DNA of 64,000 nt from Polaromonas sp. GTDB taxonomy: Bacteria > Pseudomonadota > Gammaproteobacteria > Burkholderiales > Burkholderiaceae. Both the position numbers and the translations under genes were made by a program. Where the stretch lies: contig PNMH01000002.1 of NCBI GenBank assembly GCA_013823505.1, positions 52,349 to 116,348 on the forward strand, read 5' to 3'. The notes under the pieces are model-generated. The model saw nothing but the letters and a program-made list of their open reading frames with translations. It did not search any database and had not been told where the DNA came from. Shown here in pieces: positions 18,401 to 26,803 of this stretch. The number at the start of each line of letters is the position of its first letter. The stretch's first letter is position 1.

Positions 18401-19118
18401 CACTTCAAAACGAGGCAAGTCAGAGTCCACGCTCGATCTTGGCGAGCGATTGCGCAATCTATTGGTGCAATTGAGGGTAGGCCCGAGCGTGCAGCGTGAC
18501 CGACTTCAGGAGCTACTGGCCTCCCTTTTGGATCCATCCGATCTCCGACGCCATGTGCAGCAAGCGCGTCTGAACGACCACCCGCTCGATCCAAAAGCAC
18601 TGCTGCGCAACGCTTCACGTGCGGTGGCAGTGACTGGGCGCGTCTTGCAGGGCGTCAGCCGTCGTCCGGCGCTCTTGCCTGGGCTCTCCCGATGGCTTGC
18701 ACGTGCTGGGCTAGTCTTGCAGTCTACCGTTGCCCTCAGCATGCCAGGCAGTCTCGCGCAGGGATGGTTCTCTTACGCAGTGAAAGTGCTGTACGGGCTG
18801 ATTTTCATTCTGCTGATTGCCTCGTTTGCATTTGGGAGCCGAGAAATGACCAGCGTAGTGCTAAAGACGCTGGGGGTGATTGCAGGATTGCACCTTCTTC
18901 TCGCTCTTCTGGGCGATGTATTGCGAGAGGTAACAAGCGTGCGGCGGGTGTTGAGTGGTGCATTTCTTGTTGGGGCCGCGACTTTGGCGTTGCTGGGCGC
19001 TAGCGGTTTGTACAAACTGGGGCCAATCGCACTACTGTGCGGGAATGTCGCGTCTGATTCTGCTGCAGCTGATCATGTTTCTTGGCCTTGCCGTGCGTCT
19101 ATATCTGCGCCACGGTAG
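15489..19118 (+). CDS. Large patatin-like phospholipase with C-terminal membrane anchor (DUF3376-like)
   Basis: This 1209-residue protein has an N-terminal patatin domain. Its glycine-rich strand is FGVVLYGGVSLAIYINGV, the nucleophile Ser lies in SGTSAGGINGVFLAKAL (about residue 129), and the catalytic Asp in DGGYLDNKPF (about 344). A long helical region of unknown role follows. The last 150 residues hold about three membrane segments (VLYGLIFILLIASFAF, LGVIAGLHLLLALLGDVL, GAFLVGAATLALLGASGL). The ATG at 15489, after TAGGAG, was preferred to the TTG at 15450. Patatins hydrolyse membrane phospholipids and serve as killer effectors in several anti-phage systems. Coupling to a protease here suggests proteolytic activation. 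Confidence 0.85.
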   Translation: MQPLQLSLPSMADTETDYTREVRFGVVLYGGVSLAIYINGVANELFEMACATPRHGHTLDDTGASGTREVYRRLSWLAANTALRDRYAAALQAELIEAKRENRSQRDVWPEKDLGGERARLIVDVISGTSAGGINGVFLAKALACGERFDTLQNLWIQEGDFGKLINDADSYEGLPVRLKLQRGEPKSLLNSDRMYLKLLQAMSEMKPLERADPHPGTTTHSPLVEQLDLFVTATDIEGTAVPLRLFDKVVTERRHKQFFQFRHPAPPEETNAKQQGDFHSDNVPFLAFVARCTSSFPFAFEPMTLAAIRRLSGIKSLGVWDRFFPNLPPSEVRAGQHEHRAFGDGGYLDNKPFSYVVEALAQRGGMLPIERKLLYIEPAPERLGPSQIPTPEAQPDAVTNVVAALTSIPLYETIREDLQVVLKRNRRIERVERMVQLGELEVEQALQQNADPFASVARADGVVAPWQSLKLSQLVKYYGVGFLPYRRLRVYALCDTLAARIAVRWGVDPSSDYCYALRVLVRLWRERQFHEEGAGGRETVNAFLDQFDLPYRMRRQALLLRKIDQYVRLLRRYLAAASVGHDLLGESNRPELEEFLKSALARALSPDVSTPDQFALQSVLNSSTWLQQALRALRVLKLHLLRAQEDLQRIDQEQSRTAVDTDELDPVLRAELREVLRHLLGDRDPEEAPLALSLHNGGTWILKGESRSKSGSTLQERVLARATELFEQDSTEVGALPQTCVQRALYSSLEALRFKQGSKLGNKEDRTPANVAAGRVWHLLGRPVLKTQAGPPVRVALQLEAPEISEVAGIVTTDEIEQLRSEAGTTLRWLLAHYFLQFDSFDQTSFQLYYDTGIGEPATVEVVRVSPMDATRLVDEAARDKGKLAGTSLANFGAFLDERWRRNDILWGRLDGAERLIQTVLPGDDSRSKLVREALIDQAHDAILREALIPHGRKELVAVVIEALQALDQDTSKRGKSESTLDLGERLRNLLVQLRVGPSVQRDRLQELLASLLDPSDLRRHVQQARLNDHPLDPKALLRNASRAVAVTGRVLQGVSRRPALLPGLSRWLARAGLVLQSTVALSMPGSLAQGWFSYAVKVLYGLIFILLIASFAFGSREMTSVVLKTLGVIAGLHLLLALLGDVLREVTSVRRVLSGAFLVGAATLALLGASGLYKLGPIALLCGNVASDSAAADHVSWPCRASISAPR

Positions 19119-19295
19119 AAGATCCTGCCGCCCCACACCCAAGACTGCCCCGGGTACTGGCCTACCTATCCACTGAGCAGCGTATCTTTGTGTTGATGCC
19201 GATGGAACATTGACAACAGTCAGTTTTCGGTTGGCTTAAATAGTTAGCGAAGAAACCGACAAGACTCGGTTGGCCCCAAGCTTGAATCGGCCATG

Positions 19296-20504
19296 TCAGC
19301 GTTGCGTGGCCGTCAGGGTGCGTACGGAGCAAGCCGCTGCGGTGGCTTGCTCCACAGAGGAAATCGAAGCGCGGACATCCCACTGCCGGGGTGCCGCGAA
19401 TAGTTTCCGAGCCTCATCGGTTAGCGGCGCACTCGCTTCGACAGCGAACCACATTGTCTCCCCGGGCTGAATCAACGCGTACTTTATCGGGATGCCAGTG
19501 CCATCGAGCATTCGCGTGACCTTGAAACTGTATGCATCACCTTTGCAGCTGTCGTCGGGCGTTCTTCCTTCTCTGTCAAGTAGAGCAATCTCAAGCTTTT
19601 CGGACTCCCACCCCTGCGGCTTAGTCCCTCGGTTCTTCATCAGAACGCTGAACTTCAAGTCAACCTCAGCGCCTCGGCTGGCGTAGGTCATTTCCCCGAG
19701 GCTCAACTCAGGGGAAGTCGGACTCGCAGAACGGGCAATGACGTATGCGGGAAGCGTCATCGCACGCAAGATGGCCACGTGTCCCACAAGAACCACTCCT
19801 ACGACGACAACTGCGACTACTACCGACGGAGCACGTGCGACACGCCACATGCGCCTCCATCGCAGTGCTGTCAGAACGAAGGTCAGCGGACCGAAGAAGG
19901 ACAACGCAAGTCCGGCGAACAGCGCAGCGTAAAACAAAAGGGTAAAGGCAATCGACCCCATGGCTCCACCCGGGGGCGACCAATTCACGGCTACGGTCGC
20001 CAAGACGACGAAGCCGAATGCAATAAGGAAGACCCCACATGCCTGCGCGCCAAAGGCGTAGCTGAGAACAAAATTCACCATGCGCTTCGATATGGGCGCC
20101 CGATGCAACGCTAGTCGGAGAATTGCGGCGAAGGCGGCTACGACCAGCACACCCGGCAGCGCCTGCACCGCGACCTTCACCAGGGACACCTCCTTACTTA
20201 GAGCCTCTGTGACCTTCACGGCCAAGTCGTCGACAAACCAAATCCAGTCCAGTATCGAAGTCCCTGCAACTTGCCCTATCAGCGAAAGTAGAAAGAGGCC
20301 AATGGAAAGGTACGTGAGCGGCAGAACGTACATCGGCTTAGGCGCGTGACGGTCAGCCAGCAATCTTCGCGCAGTCCGACGCGGCGCCGTCAGAACACTG
20401 AACCCGGTCCTGAAGTAGCGAACCAGGAACAGCAGGATTCCCTCGACGCCGGTTTCAACGGCTTCTGCCACTCGTATTCGAGGCTTCTTCGCTGGCTCGG
20501 GCAT
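19296..20504 (-). CDS. Multi-pass membrane protein (Yip1-like) with soluble C-terminal domain
   Basis: This 402-residue protein starts at 20504 after AAGGAGTGGTGACG. It has about five membrane segments (YVLPLTYLSIGLFLLSLIGQV, ALPGVLVVAAFAAILRLAL, ACGVFLIAFGFVVLATVAV, MGSIAFTLLFYAALFAGLALSFF and VVVAVVVVGVVLVGHVAIL) and a C-terminal domain of about 135 residues that looks beta-rich. The order resembles Yip1-domain proteins, but the match is by general appearance only. It is convergent with the patatin gene and could scaffold a membrane-acting defence protein. Confidence 0.65.
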   Translation of the reverse strand: MPEPAKKPRIRVAEAVETGVEGILLFLVRYFRTGFSVLTAPRRTARRLLADRHAPKPMYVLPLTYLSIGLFLLSLIGQVAGTSILDWIWFVDDLAVKVTEALSKEVSLVKVAVQALPGVLVVAAFAAILRLALHRAPISKRMVNFVLSYAFGAQACGVFLIAFGFVVLATVAVNWSPPGGAMGSIAFTLLFYAALFAGLALSFFGPLTFVLTALRWRRMWRVARAPSVVVAVVVVGVVLVGHVAILRAMTLPAYVIARSASPTSPELSLGEMTYASRGAEVDLKFSVLMKNRGTKPQGWESEKLEIALLDREGRTPDDSCKGDAYSFKVTRMLDGTGIPIKYALIQPGETMWFAVEASAPLTDEARKLFAAPRQWDVRASISSVEQATAAACSVRTLTATQR

Positions 20505-20680
20505 CGTCACCACTCCTTTTTGTCGACTGAACCCCCGGCACGCCAACGATGGGGTACCTGCGGTCATCTTCTCTTAGCCCTCAGGCAGATACGATGGATC
20601 TAGATAAGACGCTGTCCACAAGCAACACATCGTTAAAAATGCGGCCTCCCAGCATCCTTCCTTGGTGCCATGCGGCATGG

Positions 20681-23600
20681 CTATTGCCCTGAGGGAATGT
20701 CGGTTGGAATCATCGCCCGCCGAACTCGTCGTGCGATTGTGTAACGGTTGAGCAGGTCGTTGCGCTTGTGGTCTGCCGCCTGCTCGGAAAGGAAAGCGAC
20801 CAGATCTTGATCCTCTTCGTCGGTCAGATGCAAGGCGAGCAAATCGTAAACACCAAAAAAAGCTTCGTCGCGCCAATGCTGCTTGCGCCTCTCGGCGTGG
20901 TCGTTCAGAAATGCGTCCAGCAAGCAATATTCCATGAACTTGTCGTGGCGAAACCACCAGCGCCGCACTGTCTTCACGCTCTCCGACGTCTTTTCAGCCA
21001 CTTCTCGTTCGACCATCAGCTTTTGCCTGACCAGAGCGGCCACTTCCGTGGTGAACCCATCCGAAGGGAAATATGGAAAGCCTGACGCCCGCCAGGCATA
21101 CACCTGCTCGGCAAAGCGTTTGTATGGGAAAGGATGGTTTTGCTGTTGCCTGAAATCAGCCTCCATGACCTGAAAGCGCTGCTTGAGCAAGCCCAGCAGG
21201 TCTGGCTGCTCTCCGCGAGCAATCAGGTCGGCCACCAGACTGGCCTCCATGGGATTACTAAGAACCCTCAGGCGTGCATCACCCTCACCCAAGAAGAGAA
21301 TGGGTTCCATATACGCGACGATCGCATCCCAATACTCTTCCTCGTTCGGGTAGATGCTGTGCCCTTTCACAGCCGACCATTGCTGCCTCAGAAACTCAGA
21401 GACTTGCTCCTTACGTAGCGGGTGCATCACCAGGACCCTGGCGGTGCGGGGTGGCTCCCAGTCCATAGGCTGGGTGGTGAGCATGCAATTTCCCTTGAAC
21501 GATTCCTCCACGAAACGCACAATTTTGGCGCGGATATCCGGCGATGTTTCGTTGAGGCCATCGATGAATACATCGATGGCACCGGCATGGATCAGAGACC
21601 GCAGATAGGCTTCGTCCTTCGCTACCCCCTGCAGCCGGGCCTGTATGGCGGACACCGGGCCGCCGCCGCATTCGCTGGCACGCAAAAGTACTGCAATACG
21701 CGGGGAATTTCGCGCAATTTTGAGCAACGCGGTGGTCTTGCCCAGCCCGGATTCACCTTCCAAGACCATTTGCCCGCGGAAGTCCTTCAGTGCCTCTGAG
21801 GCCGTCTGCCGCCCGTTGGCGTAGCGGGCCGCCTTCTCGGATATCTCGCTTTCAGGAAAGTAGGTACTCGCATCGAAAAGCGCCAGGCTTCCGTAGGGCA
21901 ACAGGGAATCGCGGAAGGGCATGAACAGACGCCGACGCAAAGCTGGAACCACTGTGATCAGCAGCCCGACGTAGCCCAAGCCAACAAAACGTCGTGCCCA
22001 TGGATTCCAAAAGAAAAGGCTTTGCACCAAGGGCCAACGCGGGTACGCCCAGATCAGCACGGCCCACAGACATAGGTGACCGAGAATCACAAAAATGCCC
22101 AGCCGCAGTTTGTCGTAAAACGCAACATGGCTCATCGCCGCATGGACGCCTGCCGCCTGGGCGGTATAGCCGGCGTCGTTAAGGCGCTTGATCCAAGCAG
22201 CGAGGGTCGCAATGTCTGCAAGTGTGAAGTCGGCGGCACTGGCGCGGGAAAACTCGTGCACCTGTTCCGCGACGCTTTTTCGCGTGACGGGAAGGTCCGC
22301 GAGAAGTGGCCAAACTAAAGCAAAGTGACCCAGCTTCGTGCGCACATCTTGAACAACAAGGTCCTCGGGTCGAGGAAATTCGTTTCCGGGCCGGTCGCCC
22401 AGCCAGCTCAGCAGCGTTTGCTCCTCCGGCGCTAGCGGCCCCAATAGGTAGCATTGGAATCTCACAAAAGACCCGAGGTCACTTCGCACGAGCGCTGCCT
22501 CAATGCAAGCCAAGCGCGCCGGCAGATCTTCTGAGGTCAAGCGTGGTTTGCCGAACTTGGCCAACGCCTCGGCCACCTGCCGGGATGAACTACGATCGCG
22601 CAGCAGGACGGCAACGTCCTTCGTATAAACCGCTCCTGTAGCGCCCATGTTCCCCAGCACATCGGCCGCCACCCGTTTGTTTTCAACGTAAGGGTCCCTC
22701 AGTAGGGCGGAAACCTCCTTCGCATAGACCGCTCCTGCGGCGCCCATGCTGCCCAGCGCCTCAGCCGCCACACGCCTTGTGGGCGAGCTAGGGTCGCGCA
22801 ACAGAGGAGCAATGTCCTTCGCATAGACCGCTCCTGCGGCGCCCATATTGCCCAGCGCCTCAGCCGCCGCCGCCACAGTGAACGAGTTAGGATCGCGCAG
22901 CATGGAAGCAACGTCCTTCGCATAGACCGCTCCGGCGTTGCCCATTTTGCCCAGCGCCTCGACCGCCTCCCATTTGACGCCAGGGTCAGGGTCAGGATCG
23001 CGCAAAAGAGCCGCAATGTCCTTCGCATAGACTGCTCCTGCGGCGCCCATATTGCCCAGCGCCTCAGCCGCCGCCGCCCTGGTGGGCGAACTAGGGTCGC
23101 GCAACAGAGCCACAATGTCCTTCGCATAGACTGCTCCTGCGGCGCCCATGTTGCTCAAGCTCCTGGCCGCCACCGCCCTAGTGGGCGAGCTAGGGTCGTG
23201 CAACAGAGCCGCAATGTCCTTCGCATAAACCGCTCCTGCGGCGCCCATTTTGTATAGCGTCCTAGCCGCCACACTCCTGGCGGCGAGGTCAGGATCGCCT
23301 AGCATCGCCGCAACACCCTCCACATAGGGCTGCCCTGCGGCTCCCATGTTGCCCAGAGCCTCGGCCGCCGCCTTCCTTGCAAATGGGTTTGGTTCGCTTA
23401 AAAGGGCCGCAACGCCCTTCGCGTAGGCCTGCCCGGCGGCACCCATGTTGCCCAGCGCCTCAGCCGCCGCCCCCCTGGTGGGCGAGCTAGGGTCGTACAA
23501 CAAAGCCGCAATGTCCTTCACATAGGCCTGCCCGGCGGCGCCCATACTGCTCAGCGCCTCAGCCGCCGCCGCCCTGGTTGGCGAGCTAGGGTCGCGCAAC

Positions 23601-24097
23601 AGAGCCGCAACGTCCTTCGCATAGGCCTCCCCGGCGGCGCCCAGTTTGGCCAGCGCCTTTGCCGCCACCCTTTTGGTGTCAGGGTCAGAGTTGTTCAGCA
23701 GAGCGGAAACGTCCTTCGCATAGTTTGCTCCTTCAGCTCCTAGGTTGCCCAGCACCTTGGCAGCCTCCTGATTTGTGTATGGGTCAGGGTCGCGCAGCAA
23801 GGCCGCAAGGTATCCAAGCAATTTGTCGGGCACGGCCCCAGTCTGATCGGGTTTGGCATTGACGGCTAGCCAGGCCAAGGCCTCCTTTCGGGTATCCAAC
23901 ACTGGTCCGTGCATCGCTTCATGCACGACTTGATACTGCCAAAGCTGCAAGGAGGGCTCGGGTGGCTTGCCCTCGGTGGCCCCAGCCAAACCTGCCCAAA
24001 TCAGCCACCCCAGCGGAGCAAGGCGGGGCCCAAGGGCGAGCCTGCGAAACAAGCTTGGCATGCAGTCCATCGACTCACGCCCCCCTTGTGCATTCAT
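20681..24097 (-). CDS. HEAT-repeat / transmembrane / NACHT-like NTPase
   Basis: This protein of about 1138 residues begins with a hydrophobic, signal-like segment (APLGWLIWAGLAGA). Thirteen near-identical 33-residue HEAT-type repeats follow (consensus ALLRDPSSPTRAAAAEALGN then MGAAGAVYAKDIA), then two membrane segments (LGIFVILGHLCLWAVLIWAYP and VGLGYVGLLITVVPAL). Last comes a P-loop NTPase with Walker A GESGLGKTTALLKIA and Walker B DVFIDGLNE, resembling NACHT/STAND proteins. The exact start is uncertain among ATGs at 24112, 24097 and 24070. Repeats plus a STAND switch suggest a sensor for phage invasion. Membrane topology is ambiguous. Confidence 0.75.
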   Translation of the reverse strand: MNAQGGRESMDCMPSLFRRLALGPRLAPLGWLIWAGLAGATEGKPPEPSLQLWQYQVVHEAMHGPVLDTRKEALAWLAVNAKPDQTGAVPDKLLGYLAALLRDPDPYTNQEAAKVLGNLGAEGANYAKDVSALLNNSDPDTKRVAAKALAKLGAAGEAYAKDVAALLRDPSSPTRAAAAEALSSMGAAGQAYVKDIAALLYDPSSPTRGAAAEALGNMGAAGQAYAKGVAALLSEPNPFARKAAAEALGNMGAAGQPYVEGVAAMLGDPDLAARSVAARTLYKMGAAGAVYAKDIAALLHDPSSPTRAVAARSLSNMGAAGAVYAKDIVALLRDPSSPTRAAAAEALGNMGAAGAVYAKDIAALLRDPDPDPGVKWEAVEALGKMGNAGAVYAKDVASMLRDPNSFTVAAAAEALGNMGAAGAVYAKDIAPLLRDPSSPTRRVAAEALGSMGAAGAVYAKEVSALLRDPYVENKRVAADVLGNMGATGAVYTKDVAVLLRDRSSSRQVAEALAKFGKPRLTSEDLPARLACIEAALVRSDLGSFVRFQCYLLGPLAPEEQTLLSWLGDRPGNEFPRPEDLVVQDVRTKLGHFALVWPLLADLPVTRKSVAEQVHEFSRASAADFTLADIATLAAWIKRLNDAGYTAQAAGVHAAMSHVAFYDKLRLGIFVILGHLCLWAVLIWAYPRWPLVQSLFFWNPWARRFVGLGYVGLLITVVPALRRRLFMPFRDSLLPYGSLALFDASTYFPESEISEKAARYANGRQTASEALKDFRGQMVLEGESGLGKTTALLKIARNSPRIAVLLRASECGGGPVSAIQARLQGVAKDEAYLRSLIHAGAIDVFIDGLNETSPDIRAKIVRFVEESFKGNCMLTTQPMDWEPPRTARVLVMHPLRKEQVSEFLRQQWSAVKGHSIYPNEEEYWDAIVAYMEPILFLGEGDARLRVLSNPMEASLVADLIARGEQPDLLGLLKQRFQVMEADFRQQQNHPFPYKRFAEQVYAWRASGFPYFPSDGFTTEVAALVRQKLMVEREVAEKTSESVKTVRRWWFRHDKFMEYCLLDAFLNDHAERRKQHWRDEAFFGVYDLLALHLTDEEDQDLVAFLSEQAADHKRNDLLNRYTIARRVRRAMIPTDIPSGQ
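22550..23815 (-). repeat. Tandem 99-bp repeats coding the HEAT array
   Basis: About 13 units of 99 bp (33 codons) lie inside the HEAT-NACHT gene. The phrase CCTTCGCATAG recurs at, for example, 22816 and 22915, exactly 99 bp apart. Several units differ by only a few bases. One unit is longer by 6 bp (an extra Asp-Pro pair). Such high DNA identity indicates recent expansion or gene conversion and makes copy number unstable. Confidence 0.9.
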
Positions 24098-24658
24098 GTA
24101 ACCCCCAGGCACCCAGTCAACTGGGCAAACAACACGGCGGCTGCAAGTGTGCAGACTCCAGCCTGCAGCATGAACTTTTCGCCGATCGGCTATGCGCCAA
24201 AGCCATCCGCCTGAGGCTGGTGAATCGAGTGATGATCATGGCCATCAGAGAGAGCCAACCTCTGTCCTTGCTGAGTCTGTTGAAGCCGACGTTGGTGGCT
24301 GGTTTTCGAGCCAGGCCTTGGTAAAAGCGCTCCAAGATATCCAACAGGTTGACGGGTATCGGGTACGAGTGGCGCTTCAACCGCATAACACAAAGTATTT
24401 CACAAGTAGGCAGTTTCGGCACACTGAGCTGGCTACTCTAGGCAGTCGTTGCTGAAGTGGGTCTGCCCCAAGATCATTGGGAGTACGCTGCGATTCAGGA
24501 GGCGAAGAGGATTGCGGCATTGACGAAGCGAAGACGCAGAATTTGACGACTTTTTCCGGCAGTAGAGGCGTTTATTGACTGATCAGACATCAAAGGCGAT
24601 TCACCTGATGCCAGATTAAAACAGCTTGCGCCAACAGCCGATCCCAAATGGATTTGCC
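24098..24658. other. Non-coding interval
   Basis: I find no convincing gene in these 561 bases between the HEAT-NACHT gene and the NYN gene. Short open frames on both strands lack a ribosome binding site and recognisable motifs. It may hold the terminator of the restriction operon and the promoter of the HEAT-NACHT gene. Confidence 0.5.
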
Positions 24659-26167
24659 TTAAATCACGCCACCAAAACTCCATTGACGCAGGGCGCCAAT
24701 AGTCGGGTCGTCCAGCACCATCTGTTCTCCTGCGCAGATCACGCGCATGCTCTCGATAAAGCGACTACTCAACGCAAGGACGTTGTCGTTGCCAGAGTCG
24801 AACTTGTGGCCCGCAATCAAGATGCCTTTCAGCACATAGCTGACATCGGCTCGGCTGACACTCAGCCCCGCTTCCCGACAACGATCGCGTACTCGCTTAC
24901 CTGTGTCAGACAGCGCAAACGGTTGGCCATCCACCTCGGCTACCAACGCACCGAGCAGGCCTTGCATCTCCCGTGGCGAAATCAGCGGCATGCCTGTTGC
25001 CGCGTGAATCTGCTGAATGATTGGGAACAGATGGGCTTGCTGACCCCAGTCGGGCGGGGGCATCACTGTTGGCGCATCAAGAAATGCCGCGCGCGCCTGT
25101 GGGTCAAAGACATGGCCGCCGCCGTTCTCCCAGCTCAATTTCAGTTGACCCAGATTCAGCGCTTCCAAGAACGCTCTGAACGAGCCCTTGCCACCCCAGT
25201 CCGCAGCCAGTTCGCCGTAGCGGTCCAAGATCAATTTCGCCAGGCGGGCACATGGGACAGGACGCCCAGCCTGGTCAAGCTCGCTCTTTATGAGGAGCGC
25301 CACATTCTCGAGAACGGTGTCGAGAGCCACTTCGTTCACAGGAGCTTCCGCCTTCTGAGCACTGGCGGTGTGGCGTATCGGGTCCAGTACTGCGCCGGCA
25401 TTCCAATCGACCGTCAACTTCGGAAGCTGGATGTTCTCCACCAGTCTTTTGAAGCCGCCAAATCCCGCCCAATTGGCTGCATCCAAGCCCTCCACCTCCT
25501 TGAGTGCCTTGCTGGCAAGCGAGGACAGCGCAACCGGCCTGGGCGACTCCGCGACACACTTTGTGATGAGCGCCTTGACGTCTTTGATGACATCGGCTGA
25601 AGGACGAGCTGTCGGGGTGGGGACTGGTGCAACAGGAAGTTCGGGTTCCGCAAACCCAAGACCGAACCGGACGAAGTTGTCTTGGTCGATGAGCAAGTCG
25701 GCTGAGGCCTGGTACGCAGCCGATGGAAAGCCGACCGCCAGAACCGTAGTGCGCCTGTCCGAGCGCCGCAATTTTCGCAAGAGTGGCGTGAAGTCAGCAT
25801 CTGCTGAGAACACGATGAACTCGTCGTAGTGCACCTCGTGCTGCAGCAGGTCCACGACGTCCAGCACCATGTGGATGTCGGTACTGGTTTTGCCCTCGCT
25901 GGTCATGGGCGGGCAATCGATGATCTCAAAACCTGCCCGATTGAACGCAGGCCGAAAACGCTGATAGGCCTGAGGGTTCAAGTAACACCGCCGCACAAGG
26001 AGCCGCCGCTTGGCTCCCTCTGGCGCATGCGGTGGAGCCACCAGGGAGTCGGTCAACCAGCGAATCCAGTTGATGGGCTGGAAGGCAAAGCGCTCAGCCA
26101 CTGCGGGGTCGAGTCTGCGAAGCCCGGAGTAGACGTTGTCAAAATCGACAAACAGCGCACTTCTCAT
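24659..26167 (-). CDS. NYN-domain (LabA/DUF88) protein with OST-HTH/LOTUS-like C-terminal domains
   Basis: This 502-residue protein has an N-terminal NYN (PIN-like) RNase fold with acidic residues in ALFVDFDNVYSGL, STDIHMVLDVVDLL and FSADADFTPLLRKLRR, and the family's SAAYQASADLLIDQDNF. The rest contains repeated winged-helix-like units (for example VKALITKCVAESPRPVALSS, then LDQAGRPVPCARLAKLILDR) that fit OST-HTH/LOTUS RNA-binding domains. Its ATG overlaps the stop of the M15-like gene (ATGA), so it is the last gene of the long restriction operon. Probable role: RNA cleavage linked to defence. The LOTUS assignment is by pattern, not profile search. Confidence 0.8.
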   Translation of the reverse strand: MRSALFVDFDNVYSGLRRLDPAVAERFAFQPINWIRWLTDSLVAPPHAPEGAKRRLLVRRCYLNPQAYQRFRPAFNRAGFEIIDCPPMTSEGKTSTDIHMVLDVVDLLQHEVHYDEFIVFSADADFTPLLRKLRRSDRRTTVLAVGFPSAAYQASADLLIDQDNFVRFGLGFAEPELPVAPVPTPTARPSADVIKDVKALITKCVAESPRPVALSSLASKALKEVEGLDAANWAGFGGFKRLVENIQLPKLTVDWNAGAVLDPIRHTASAQKAEAPVNEVALDTVLENVALLIKSELDQAGRPVPCARLAKLILDRYGELAADWGGKGSFRAFLEALNLGQLKLSWENGGGHVFDPQARAAFLDAPTVMPPPDWGQQAHLFPIIQQIHAATGMPLISPREMQGLLGALVAEVDGQPFALSDTGKRVRDRCREAGLSVSRADVSYVLKGILIAGHKFDSGNDNVLALSSRFIESMRVICAGEQMVLDDPTIGALRQWSFGGVI

Positions 26168-26775
26168 TTCTGAAGCCCTGGGAAATCTGCGTAGAGCGAA
26201 ACGTGCGCAGCGTTGGGTGGATCACCCTTGAGCAGAAGTCCCTTGGGTTCGATGTAGCTGTAGATGGAGCGAGCGGGCTGCTCATGCCAGCCGATATTGA
26301 AGGCGCACAGCTTGGGGAAGAACTGGAGCTTGCTGTAGGGCAGATGGTTGTGGATCCAGTACGCCATGGACCGCCAGTCTGCACCCTTCTCGTAGCGATC
26401 AACGAACCAAGGCAACACCACACAAGCCATGGCTCCACTGTGCCCGTTCTCGTCTCGGTGGTCCCATATGTGGCCTGCGTAGTTGCTCTGGTTTGAGCCG
26501 CAGTTGTCGCCCTTTTCATTGCCCAATGCGTTGATCGTTGGCGAGCGATACGCCGAACGAATGGCCACGCGCCCAAACGTCTGTTGCAGAGGCTCCAGCA
26601 GCTCTTCGCACAGGCGCGTCCCCGTCTCGATGGCAAGGTCAGGATTCTCAGGAACGTTGGGTACGCCGTAGTGATTAGCGACTTCGCTGTAGAGGAAATC
26701 TCGCATGAAGAAGGATTTCGAGAGCCGCACACGACCCAGCTCCTCGAGTGCGTTGACCGATTTCGGTGATCTCAA
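26164..26775 (-). CDS. Peptidase M15-like (DD-carboxypeptidase fold) hypothetical protein
   Basis: This protein of about 203 residues contains RVAIRSAYRSPTINALGN and SNYAGHIWDHRDENGHSGAM, which recall the SxYRSPxxN and H-x6-D metal-binding segments of M15/VanY-type proteins. I chose the TTG start at 26775 because a strong GGGAGAAGGA precedes it. The longer open frame upstream overlaps the NucS-like gene. It is co-transcribed with the NYN gene through a 4-bp overlap. A cell-wall function is not expected in this context, so the fold may have been repurposed. Confidence 0.6.
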   Translation of the reverse strand: MRSPKSVNALEELGRVRLSKSFFMRDFLYSEVANHYGVPNVPENPDLAIETGTRLCEELLEPLQQTFGRVAIRSAYRSPTINALGNEKGDNCGSNQSNYAGHIWDHRDENGHSGAMACVVLPWFVDRYEKGADWRSMAYWIHNHLPYSKLQFFPKLCAFNIGWHEQPARSIYSYIEPKGLLLKGDPPNAAHVSLYADFPGLQK

Positions 26776-26803
26776 TTCCTTCTCCCTGGACGTGACAGCT
26801 TGC

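Noticed and set aside
24117..24422. Possible transposase remnant on the minus strand
   Set aside because: The 101-residue frame has no DDE or other recognisable motif and no flanking inverted repeats.
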